Below, in pieces: positions 34,774 to 42,617 of a stretch of 64,000 nucleotides of DNA; positions within the stretch are counted from its first letter, which is position 1, and each line of letters begins with the position of its first letter. Made by a program: the position numbers and the translations under genes. The stretch lies in contig CALAHF010000105.1 in assembly GCA_937891465.1 (NCBI GenBank), positions 1 to 64,000 on the forward strand. Reading direction: 5' to 3'. The notes beneath the pieces were generated by a model. The model was given only the letters and a program-made list of their open reading frames with translations. It had not been told where the DNA came from and did no database searches. Origin of the DNA: an uncultured Verrucomicrobiales bacterium. GTDB taxonomy: Bacteria; Verrucomicrobiota; Verrucomicrobiia; Verrucomicrobiales; DEV007.

Positions 34774-35091
34774 TTATTCCTCAGACTCGAAATCACGCCG
34801 ATTTCGGAGACGTTTGCGACCAACCTCGAACTTCTTACGATGCTTCAAACTCTGGCTCGTAGCCCGCTTTCGCCATAGCCGAAACGACGATGACTTGAGC
34901 GATTTTCTCATAAAACGGATCACGTCCCCCTCCGTTTTCCCCGTTCGCTCTTTGATTTCTTCAAAGGTAATCCGATCCGCCCACGCCGCCCAAATGATCC
35001 AATCCGGATCCGTAAACTTCGGCTCAGGGTTTTTGACACGGGTTTGGGGCTGGTTCGATTTTCTGCTCACCAAATACCCTACGACCCTCAA
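34774..35091 (-). CDS. DUF2805 (TIGR03643-type) protein
   Basis: A 105-residue basic protein. It matches the small family with [40 protein letters not shown] and RKR at the core; the pattern looks like a helix-turn-helix. Family function is unknown. The first ~25 residues before the core vary, and a GTG slightly downstream could be the true start. It lies between hisG and mutS, 61 and 18 bases away, all on the minus strand. Confidence 0.82.
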   Translation of the reverse strand: MRVVGYLVSRKSNQPQTRVKNPEPKFTDPDWIIWAAWADRITFEEIKERTGKTEGDVIRFMRKSLKSSSFRLWRKRATSQSLKHRKKFEVGRKRLRNRRDFESEE

Positions 35092-35109
35092 ATACTGAAA
35101 GGACTCAAT

Positions 35110-37668
35110 TTAGGAAAACAGGTTCAACTGAGGATCAGATTCGAGCTCAGGTCCTTTTTCAACCTCTTCGTCTTTATTCCCAGCATGCGTCGCTGCCTTT
35201 TTCTTCGCCGCGCTTTTCTTCTTGAGAGTCGGTTTCGAAATCGGTCCCGCCTCCTTCAAGCCGCTCGCTTCTTCGCCAGCCTCAAGCTTCTCCAAAATCT
35301 CTTTCGCCCGCGAAATTACGCTTTCCGGCAATCCCGCAAGCCGCGCGACCTGAATTCCGTAACTTCGGTCAGCCGCGCCAGGCACGATTTGGCGGAGGAA
35401 AATGATCTGATCGTTCCATTCGCGAACGGCCACGTTGTAGTTTTTCACTGCCGAGCGTGACGTCGCTAAGTCAGTAAGCTCGTGATAATGCGTGGCAAAA
35501 AGAGTCCGCGCTCCGATTTCGTCATGCAAATGCTCGGCCACACTCCAGGCGATTGCAAGTCCGTCGTAGGTTGACGTTCCCCGCCCGATTTCGTCGAGAA
35601 TCACCAAGCTCTGGTCCGTTGCGGCATTGGCAATCACCGCCGTTTCCGTCATTTCGACCATGAACGTTGATTGCCCTTTCGCAAGATCATCACTCGCTCC
35701 AACACGGGTGAAAATTCGATCTACCAGCCCGATTTCAGCCGATTCCGCGGGAACAAAGCTGCCGATCTGAGCCATCAGCGTGATCAGCGCCACTTGGCGA
35801 ATGTAAGTCGATTTACCCGCCATGTTCGGACCGGTGATCAAAATTACGCGGCTTTCTTCCGGCTCCAAAATCGTGTCGTTCGGGACAAATTTTTCGTCAC
35901 CGATATTTTGATCCAACACCGGATGCCGACCCGCTTTCACATACAAATTGCGAGACCCATTCAGCACAGGTCGGCAATAATTATAAAGCCGCGCGGTCTC
36001 GGCAAGTCCCTGAAGCAAATCCAGTTCTGCAATTGCTCCTGCAGTCATTTGAATCGCTTCCAAATGCTCCAACACCGTTTCGCGCAGATTCAAAAACTCT
36101 TCGTATTCCAGCGACTTCAAGCGCTCATCTGCTCCGAGAATTTTATTCTCCACTTCTTTCAGCTCCGGCGTGATGTAGCGCTCGGCATTCGCCATCGTCT
36201 GCTTCCGCGTATAATCCTCGGGCACCCGATCCAAATTCGTTTTTGTGATCTCGATGAAATAGCCGAACACCGCGTTGTATTTCACTTTCAGCGACGGAAT
36301 CCCCGAACGCTTCTGCTCACGAATCTGCAATTCGGCAATCCATTGGCGCCCCTCAGTTGTCGCCGCGCGAAGTTCATCGATTCCCTCGGTATAGCCATCG
36401 GCAAAAATCCCACCATCCTTGAGTTGAGCCGGCGGTTCTTCCGCGATTGCTTTTTGTAAAAGCTCGACCAGTTCCGTAAAACCTCCCAAACGCTCCAACA
36501 ACCCTCGCCCCAGCGTAATTTCGCCCAGCGCCGAAACGTGATTTTTCACATCCGGCACGCGTTGCAACGAACCTTCCAGCGCCTTCATATCACGCGCATT
36601 TCCCGAGCCCTGGCTCAATCGACTTAGCGTCCGTTCGATATCGCGAATTTCTTTTAACGAATCCTGCAACTGATTCAACACAAACGGCTGGTGAATCATC
36701 GTCTCAATAAAATCCTGCCGCGCAATCAGCGTATCGAGATCACGAATCGGATGCAGCACCCAGTCCCGCAACTTCCGCGCTCCCATCGGCGTCAGGGTGC
36801 GGTCAATCGACCCGAGTAGTGAATGTTTCACGCCACCCGAACGACTTGTCACCAAATCCAAATTTGCTTGACTCGCCGCATCGATCAGCACGAAATTCTC
36901 AGTCTGATACGCCTGCATGCTCCGCACATGAGCAATGCTCCGGCGCAGCTGAGTCTCCAAATAATGCAAAATCGCACCCGCCGCGCACACCGCCGGCATC
37001 AGATCCGCACAACCAAATCCATCAAGTGACTGCACTTTGAAATGCTGCTTCAGGGAATATTCCGCCTGATCGAGAAGAAACGTAAACCCATCCAATTCCT
37101 GCGCATTTGTAAGCACATCGAACGCCTCCGGTTGCTCATCCGAATACAGCAACTCGCTCGGACGAATCCGCGCCAATTCATCCAGCAACGATTCATGATC
37201 TGAAAATTCCGTCAGTTTAAATTCGCCCGTGGTGTGCTCCACATACGCCAAACCGATCCTGCCTTTTGACTGAAACACCGCTGCGAGATAATTCGATCGA
37301 TCCGCATCGAGCAGATTCATATTATCGATCGTGCTCGCCGAAATGATCTGTTTGATCTCCCGCTCAACGATTTTTCCCGGTTGCGGCTCCGTTGTTTGTT
37401 CCGCAATCGCCACCCGTTTCCCCGCCTTAATCAGCTTCGCGATGTAACCTTCAGCCGCATGATGGGGCACCCCGCACATCGGAATCCCGCCGCGTTTTGT
37501 CAGCGCCACATTCATGAGAGGCGCCGCTGTCTGCGCATCCTCCAGGAACATTTCATAAAAATCCCCAAGCCGATACAGCAGCAAGACATCATCCGGCAAC
37601 GAACGCCGAATCGTCTGAAACTGTTGCATCATGGGCGTCAATTTGCCCGACGAAGATTTGCCTGCCAT
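35110..37668 (-). CDS. mutS: DNA mismatch repair protein MutS
   Basis: Recognises mismatches. With the ATG at 37668 (MAGKSSSGKLTPMMQQFQTI) it is 852 residues, normal for MutS1. The mismatch-contacting motif is GDFYEMF (in RLGDFYEMFLEDA). The ATPase domain has Walker A GPNMAGKSTYIRQ, the signature STFMVEMTETA and LILDEIGRGTSTYDG-type sequence, and the helix-turn-helix region is SYGIQVARLAGLP. The C-terminus has a Lys-rich linker and ends QLNLFS. A TTG start within repeat R8 (37683) is also open, but I prefer the ATG. mutL is not in the window. Confidence 0.97.
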   Translation of the reverse strand: MAGKSSSGKLTPMMQQFQTIRRSLPDDVLLLYRLGDFYEMFLEDAQTAAPLMNVALTKRGGIPMCGVPHHAAEGYIAKLIKAGKRVAIAEQTTEPQPGKIVEREIKQIISASTIDNMNLLDADRSNYLAAVFQSKGRIGLAYVEHTTGEFKLTEFSDHESLLDELARIRPSELLYSDEQPEAFDVLTNAQELDGFTFLLDQAEYSLKQHFKVQSLDGFGCADLMPAVCAAGAILHYLETQLRRSIAHVRSMQAYQTENFVLIDAASQANLDLVTSRSGGVKHSLLGSIDRTLTPMGARKLRDWVLHPIRDLDTLIARQDFIETMIHQPFVLNQLQDSLKEIRDIERTLSRLSQGSGNARDMKALEGSLQRVPDVKNHVSALGEITLGRGLLERLGGFTELVELLQKAIAEEPPAQLKDGGIFADGYTEGIDELRAATTEGRQWIAELQIREQKRSGIPSLKVKYNAVFGYFIEITKTNLDRVPEDYTRKQTMANAERYITPELKEVENKILGADERLKSLEYEEFLNLRETVLEHLEAIQMTAGAIAELDLLQGLAETARLYNYCRPVLNGSRNLYVKAGRHPVLDQNIGDEKFVPNDTILEPEESRVILITGPNMAGKSTYIRQVALITLMAQIGSFVPAESAEIGLVDRIFTRVGASDDLAKGQSTFMVEMTETAVIANAATDQSLVILDEIGRGTSTYDGLAIAWSVAEHLHDEIGARTLFATHYHELTDLATSRSAVKNYNVAVREWNDQIIFLRQIVPGAADRSYGIQVARLAGLPESVISRAKEILEKLEAGEEASGLKEAGPISKPTLKKKSAAKKKAATHAGNKDEEVEKGPELESDPQLNLFS

Positions 37669-37673
37669 ATCGC

Positions 37674-37720
37674 CACGAATCAACAGGGTTTGATCGATGA
37701 ATCAACAGGGTTTGATCGAA
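37674..37720. repeat. Direct tandem repeat R8
   Basis: Two direct copies of gaatcaacagggtttgatcg (37677 onward), separated by two bases. In contrast to R2-R7, both point the same way. It lies between mutS and the HAD gene, just upstream of mutS. Confidence 0.85.
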
Positions 37721-37723
37721 ATT

Positions 37724-38503
37724 TCACAAAAGCTGCGCAAGATCGGTAATCACCCAATCCGGCGTTGCATCGAATTCGGGGTGCAATCGCAGGCTGCGTT
37801 GATCACCGGCAAATAGCGCGGTTTGAAAACCTTCCAAGCCGGCTGGCCAGATGTCTTTTTTCATGTCGTTGCCAACATAGAGCGTTTCGCTCGGCTGGAT
37901 TCCCTGAGCTTTGAGATTGGTCGCGAGCTTTTGATACAATGCCCGCGACGGCTTCCCTTCGAGTTCTTCGTTGGAGAAAACCATCAACTCCGGATCAAAG
38001 CCGAGTTCTTCCAATTCGCCACCGAGAAACGCCGGAAACAGATGCCGCGTATAAAATTGAGCATTCGAAACAATCCCCAGTTTCAGGCCGCGCTCGCGAA
38101 GCGCTTCTATAACCTCTCCGCAATTCGGCATCGGCCAGACGGGATTGGCGTGAACTTCGTATTTAACGGCGATCGCTTCGACGTCTTCAGTTTGGCCGAT
38201 CAAATCTCTCCACACATCGCGAATTTCGACTTCGGGGAATTCTTTGTCGGATCGCGATTGATGTTCGGCAATCAACTCGTGATAGCGAGTCGCCGCGTTC
38301 GGATCAGAAACTCCCGCTGCTTCCATCGCGGTTTGCAAGGCGTTTTCCTGAACGAGAGAAATATCGCCAGCCGCTGAAATCATCAGCGTTCCGTAGATAT
38401 CGAAAACAACCGCACGGATTCCATCGAGCGATTTTAAAACCGGCTCAACGCCAGTTGGCTTTGGTTCGAGCGGCTTTGAATGGTGGCGAATGATTTCGAT
38501 CAT
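37724..38503 (-). CDS. HAD-superfamily hydrolase in the sugar/compatible-solute cluster
   Basis: A 259-residue protein with the nucleophile motif VVFDIYGTLM, motif II LGIVSNAQFYTRH and the motif III/IV region TLYVGNDMKKDIWPAGLEG. The second Asp of the usual DxDGT is a Tyr (DIYGT), as in haloacid dehalogenase-type members, so phosphatase chemistry is not certain. It overlaps the start of nothing but is itself overlapped by the glycosyltransferase stop (4-base ATGA), which couples the two genes. In a gpgS neighbourhood a phosphatase removing phosphate from glucosyl-phosphoglycerate would fit, but that is inference. Confidence 0.85.
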   Translation of the reverse strand: MIEIIRHHSKPLEPKPTGVEPVLKSLDGIRAVVFDIYGTLMISAAGDISLVQENALQTAMEAAGVSDPNAATRYHELIAEHQSRSDKEFPEVEIRDVWRDLIGQTEDVEAIAVKYEVHANPVWPMPNCGEVIEALRERGLKLGIVSNAQFYTRHLFPAFLGGELEELGFDPELMVFSNEELEGKPSRALYQKLATNLKAQGIQPSETLYVGNDMKKDIWPAGLEGFQTALFAGDQRSLRLHPEFDATPDWVITDLAQLL

Positions 38504-39882
38504 GTTCGCAAAAGGTTAAAACGTGCCGGATCGAGGAACGAATCGAGCAAGATATCGGGGCCGGGATTTTGAATGTCCCCGATCTGTGAACTCCCGACAT
38601 TCTGATACAACAAGTCCAATTTTTCGCCGTACGACGCAACACTGTAGGCCTGCTGAACGGCTCCCCTTTGATCGGAAATCATTTCAGGCGAACAGGGTTC
38701 GATCGAAGGCGGCTCGATGCCTTTCGGATTTTCGAGAATGGTTGTTTGGAAGGATTCGCTGAGTCGGCCGAAATCGATTTTTCCATCGCGCATCATCGAT
38801 TCGAGCCCGGTTTCGACGGCGTTTACTGGCATTTGGCGACCGTAAGCGGTGTAGGATTGTTCGAGTTTGTTTCCGATTTCTGTTTTCAATTCGGAAAGCG
38901 AAATTAAATCGATCGGGACCCAGAATTCGCTGTAGAGATGATTTAAATTCACCGGGAAATCCGCAGTGATATCGATCAAATCGCGGCCGACGACGGATTT
39001 TCCTGAGAGCCAGGGTTCGAGAAAGGCGAGCCCAAATCCTTCGGCAATACTTGTAGTGATCATGGCATCAGACCATCCGACGAGATCGGAAAAAGCGTGA
39101 CCATGGTCGCCGAGTTTTACCGGGAGGTTCAGGTTTTGTGCGACAGATTTCCAGTGATTGTGAATCGCTTTCCACTCAGGGTTTTCCGGCGCAAGTGACG
39201 TCGCAAATTCTGCGTCGTCTCGGTGGAAGTGGGCGTGCAGCAAAAACTCGCCGATGTTTTTCCGACGAATCCCGCGCACGGGATACAGGTAGAACTTCTT
39301 CCCCAGCGCGAACGGTCGATCAGCGGGAGTGGTTTCCAATTTGAATCCTGAAACCGCATTGGGAAGCATCGAAAGCCGCTCTTTGGCGAACCCGCGCGTC
39401 CAGAGAAGTTGGAAGTCACGCCGATTGATCGTTGCGTAATGAATCTGCAGAGCCTGCGGCCAGAGCTGGGTTCGGGGATCGTATTTCAGCTGCCGCGCGA
39501 AATTTCCGGACCGCCCGTCTTCCGCAAAATCGTGCGCCTGCAACAAAACCGGGGCTTCGCGGGCGAGTTCAGCAACGACCTGCGGCATCAGCACATTTTT
39601 CCCCAGCGCGTGATTGTGAAAATGCCAGACATCGGGATTCCCCGCGCGAATTCGCAATTCTTGAGCGAGCGCAGTGGCTTCGGAGGCTGAACCGGACTTT
39701 CGATAACCAAGACCTTCGATGACCTCGACGTTGGGAATTTTCTCCGCAATTTCCGGCGGCGGCGCTTCCCCCGCGAACACCACGATTTCGTGACCGGAAC
39801 TTTTTAGCGATTCAATTGCCGATGCGATCACTTGCGTCACGCCGCCACGGCGAAGGTGATAGTGCGTGATGGCGATTTTCAT
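38500..39882 (-). CDS. GT4-type glycosyltransferase
   Basis: A 460-residue GT-B protein. The N-terminal domain begins MKIAITHYHLRRGGVTQVIA, with WHFHNHALGKNVLMPQVV. The C-terminal domain has the donor-binding segment TTSIAEGFGLAFLEPWLSGK (the E-x7-E pattern of GT4). About 130 residues after it form an unusual long C-terminus of unknown function, partly encoded over a repeat-like sequence (38690-38708). It lies between gpgS (12 bases upstream) and the HAD hydrolase gene (overlapping), so the three form one operon. The sugar donor and acceptor are unknown. A mannosyl- or glucosyltransferase acting on glucosylglycerate is one candidate. Confidence 0.86.
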   Translation of the reverse strand: MKIAITHYHLRRGGVTQVIASAIESLKSSGHEIVVFAGEAPPPEIAEKIPNVEVIEGLGYRKSGSASEATALAQELRIRAGNPDVWHFHNHALGKNVLMPQVVAELAREAPVLLQAHDFAEDGRSGNFARQLKYDPRTQLWPQALQIHYATINRRDFQLLWTRGFAKERLSMLPNAVSGFKLETTPADRPFALGKKFYLYPVRGIRRKNIGEFLLHAHFHRDDAEFATSLAPENPEWKAIHNHWKSVAQNLNLPVKLGDHGHAFSDLVGWSDAMITTSIAEGFGLAFLEPWLSGKSVVGRDLIDITADFPVNLNHLYSEFWVPIDLISLSELKTEIGNKLEQSYTAYGRQMPVNAVETGLESMMRDGKIDFGRLSESFQTTILENPKGIEPPSIEPCSPEMISDQRGAVQQAYSVASYGEKLDLLYQNVGSSQIGDIQNPGPDILLDSFLDPARFNLLRT

Positions 39883-39894
39883 AAGCGTCGAAAA

Positions 39895-40884
39895 TCACTC
39901 CAATCCCCGGCTTTTCCGATACTCTTCAATCTCGATCATCGGTGGCCGTTCTTCCTCAATGATTTCTTTGAGAACCTGTTCGTAACTCTCGCCTTTGGCC
40001 TGGAACTGCCGGTAAATGTTGGCGAGCTCGGGCAGGCGATCGACCATGCCATTACTTTCGAGTCGGCTGAGAAAACTCTGCAGAATACCGAACGACATCT
40101 TGCCGAGATCGTTGGTCGTTTGATTTCGATGAACGCGGATATCAAGATCGGTTTGGGCAAACGCTTCGAGGCCGTATTCCTGCCACACATCAATGAGGTG
40201 GCTGGTCTCAACACCGTAGCCAATCGGGAAGGGAAGCTTTTCGAGGACCTCGCGGCGAACCGCGTACTCGCCGGACAGCGGCTGGATCATCGCGGTGAGC
40301 TCGGGAAAGAAAAGCGAGAACAATGGGCGGACTAAAATCTCAGTGACGCGGCCTCCCCCGCTCGGGCGGATGCCTTCGGAATACGCCAGCGGTCGATCGT
40401 AAAAAGCCTTGGTGTAATGGACTTCGTCGCGATAAATCAGCGGAGCGACCAGCCCGGTGACGAAGCGCTTGTTGATGTTGCGAATGTCGGCATCGACGTA
40501 ACAAATGATATCGCCTTTTAGCTGATGAATCGCTTTCCAGAGGTTCTCGCCTTTGCCGGGTCGAAATCCCTGCTCGGGTAAAATATCGGCCGAAAGGTAA
40601 GTTTCTGCTCCAAAACTCGCCGCCACTTCGAGCGTGTTATCGCTCGAGCCGGAGTCGATCACCGCGATTTCATCAACCAGCGGATACGTGTCCATCAGCT
40701 CGCTTTTGAGAAGGATGATGACTTTCCCGATCGTTTTCTCCTCGTTCAGCGTCGGGATGCAGAGGCTGATCTTGAGGCCTTTACGCTCCTTCTCCGCCAC
40801 AAGATCTTTGATCTCCCAGAACTTGCCGTGGCGGTAGGTGTTGGTCTCCAGCCAACGATTGATCTTGTCACTCGTTGCTTGCAT
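39895..40884 (-). CDS. gpgS: Glucosyl-3-phosphoglycerate synthase (GT81)
   Basis: Transfers glucose from NDP-glucose to 3-phosphoglycerate, the first step to glucosylglycerate. A 329-residue GT-A enzyme with all family landmarks: LCIPTLNEEKTIGKV, EIAVIDSGSSDNTLEVA, FRPGKGENLWKAI, the metal site YVDADIRNI, PSGGGRVTEILVRPL, QPLSGEYAVRREVLEKLPF and GYGVETSHLID. Its start overlaps the upstream M20-like gene by 17 bases. The neighbours (two glycosyltransferases, a HAD hydrolase) suggest a glucosylglycerate-derived solute or polymer. Confidence 0.9.
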   Translation of the reverse strand: MQATSDKINRWLETNTYRHGKFWEIKDLVAEKERKGLKISLCIPTLNEEKTIGKVIILLKSELMDTYPLVDEIAVIDSGSSDNTLEVAASFGAETYLSADILPEQGFRPGKGENLWKAIHQLKGDIICYVDADIRNINKRFVTGLVAPLIYRDEVHYTKAFYDRPLAYSEGIRPSGGGRVTEILVRPLFSLFFPELTAMIQPLSGEYAVRREVLEKLPFPIGYGVETSHLIDVWQEYGLEAFAQTDLDIRVHRNQTTNDLGKMSFGILQSFLSRLESNGMVDRLPELANIYRQFQAKGESYEQVLKEIIEEERPPMIEIEEYRKSRGLE

Positions 40885-42046
40885 CGTGGGAGAAATTTAA
40901 AGTTTCATCATCGGCGCCATCGATGAATTGCAGGATCGAAACAATCTGGGCGAGCCCCGTAAAAATCGGATCGATCTCGATCGTTTCGTTTTCGGTGTGA
41001 CGATTTTTTCCGCGGGTGATCCCCAGCGTCAGCGCGGGAATACGGCGATCGAGCAGCGCGGAAAGCTCCGAAACACTCGGTCCGACACATGGCTCCACAT
41101 TAAGTTTCTTCAAAATCTGACGCGCCGAATTCACCAGCGGATGACCCTCGCGGATCTCCCCGGGCGTTCGTTTTGCGAGAACATCGAGAACACATTTCGC
41201 GTCACAGTGCGCATCCGTCGCCTCGACAATTTCTTTAATCCGGCGATGAATCCTCGACACATTTTCCGCGTCTTCACTGCGGATTTCAAATTTCAGAATC
41301 CCTCGCCTCGGCGGCTCATTGTAGCCTGCCCCGGCCTCGATCGAGCCGAGCAACACCTCCGTATTCAGCTCGGCCAGCGTTTTGATTTCGAGAATGCGCG
41401 TAACGATCGTGGCGAGAATCCCAATCACTCCACACGGCCCCGTGTCGTCGCTTTTCACGATGATTTCGCCGCGCAGCATTCCCGTGCTCGAAAAACTGAG
41501 ACGCCCGAGTTCAATCCCTTCCAGGCAAATTCCCGCTGCGATCTGTGGTTTCGCGTGTTCTAGAAAATACCGAATCCCCGCCAAATCCCCTCCCCCAAAA
41601 CTCTTCGTCGTCCCTACCAGAAGCAAATCGGCCTTCAACTTGATGCCGAGTTCCTTCAACACTTTCGGCAGTGAAATCAACGCCCCGACGCCCACACTGT
41701 TATCCGCAATTCCCCGCCCGACGATCTCCTTTGCCCCGACATCAGCCGTGTGATTCGTATCCGCCGGCCAAATTTTATCCGTGTGCGCGACCACCAAAAT
41801 CGTTCGCCGATCTTCCATGTCCCCATCCTGACTCCCCAGCAGGAGGCCCGCCGCGTTACCCGCTTCATCAATCGAAATATTCGTGAGTTCTAATTCCTTA
41901 AAACGGTTCGTAATAAACGCCGCGAGTGCCTCCTCGCCAAAGGTGGGCGAGGGCGTCTCTGCGGAAGTGATAATATTCCCCAGCACGATCTCCCGAACAG
42001 CGGCGAGGTCGGTAGGGCTGGCAATATGTGGTGTGGAATCAGGCAC
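40868..42046 (-). CDS. M20-like peptidase with the catalytic Glu apparently lost
   Basis: A 392-residue M20-type protein. The metal ligands His (VVAHTDKIW), Asp (GRGIADNSVG), Glu (GICLEGIELG) and the final His (KNRHTENETIEID) are in place. Where the family has the Glu-Glu general base, this protein has LLLVGTTKSFGGGDLAG, with no acidic pair. It may therefore be inactive as a peptidase, or use different chemistry. It overlaps gpgS by 17 bases, so it belongs to the same operon. Its role in sugar metabolism is unexplained. Confidence 0.78.
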   Translation of the reverse strand: MPDSTPHIASPTDLAAVREIVLGNIITSAETPSPTFGEEALAAFITNRFKELELTNISIDEAGNAAGLLLGSQDGDMEDRRTILVVAHTDKIWPADTNHTADVGAKEIVGRGIADNSVGVGALISLPKVLKELGIKLKADLLLVGTTKSFGGGDLAGIRYFLEHAKPQIAAGICLEGIELGRLSFSSTGMLRGEIIVKSDDTGPCGVIGILATIVTRILEIKTLAELNTEVLLGSIEAGAGYNEPPRRGILKFEIRSEDAENVSRIHRRIKEIVEATDAHCDAKCVLDVLAKRTPGEIREGHPLVNSARQILKKLNVEPCVGPSVSELSALLDRRIPALTLGITRGKNRHTENETIEIDPIFTGLAQIVSILQFIDGADDETLNFSHDASNE

Positions 42047-42191
42047 GTCGGCGAGAACTTAGCCGCATAAGTCCGGCGGATGCGACCTGAAATTTTCGCA
42101 ATCCCACCAAAACCAATCAGAGAGCGGCGGGAAATAAAACTCCCACCTCCGTCCATTGCTGCGGAGCCGGTTTCAAAAGCCCTGAGCTCCA

Positions 42192-42304
42192 TCAAATCGC
42201 ATCATTAGTCATTTCTAATTTTGCATGACGCAATTCATCAAAATAAATACAAATTTCTAAATGTCCCGCTGGACCAAGCGATGAAAGATGACTTCGGATG
42301 CCAT
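42192..42304 (-). pseudogene. Remnant of a RelE/ParE-type toxin gene
   Basis: The ATG at 42304 overlaps the stop of the antitoxin remnant (TGATG), as in intact pairs. Translation gives MASEVIFHRLVQRDI, then a stop. One frame over it continues EICIYFDELRHAKLEMTNDA before ending at 42192. The VIFHRLVQRDI-xEICIYFDEL pattern matches the first ~35 residues of ParE/RelE toxins. The rest of the gene is gone. Confidence 0.7.
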
Positions 42305-42516
42305 CAGCCTTCAAATGCCGCTTTGAATTCGGTCATGGTCATCCCTTTCGATGGATCACTCTCCAACTCGGCGTCGCGTCACAGGGCTTCGGCAACTCCC
42401 TTGTCTTCATCATACAACACTGAAGGCAACGAACACAGGAGAACTGAAGCGAGTTGCGCCCGCTCATCCTCTGGAAGTGCCATCGCGGTCTTCTCAATGT
42501 CTACGAGGGTTGTCAT
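42304..42516 (-). pseudogene. Antitoxin of the unstable-antitoxin type with internal stop
   Basis: Starts at 42516 with MTTLVDIEKTAMALPEDERA, like addiction-module antitoxins of the PF09720-type family. Codon 46 is TGA (42381-42379) where the family has an Arg (EAL-stop-RDAELESD; a CGA-to-TGA change would explain it). The frame then resumes with SDPSKGMTMTEFKAAFEG to 42304. The nonsense mutation leaves only the first 45 residues translatable, and the partner toxin is also broken. The interval 42047-42191 beside it holds nothing recognisable. Confidence 0.75.
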
Positions 42517-42617
42517 GGGTGCAGTTTATCTCAGATCGTGAATTTCTGCAATCGTGGGGATTCCCAAACATTTCCCCCTGCAACCGGAACAAATCCTGCG
42601 ACAGTCGCGCTCAACTG

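Noticed and set aside
41890-42195. A 101-residue minus-strand frame upstream of the M20-like gene
   Set aside because: It overlaps the M20-like N-terminus in a different frame and has no family-like sequence. Only its first part is in intergenic DNA.
42351-42617. Upstream starts extending the second glycosyltransferase to 42351
   Set aside because: That sequence encodes the antisense of the antitoxin remnant and intergenic DNA. The ATG at 42618 starts the GT-B fold directly.
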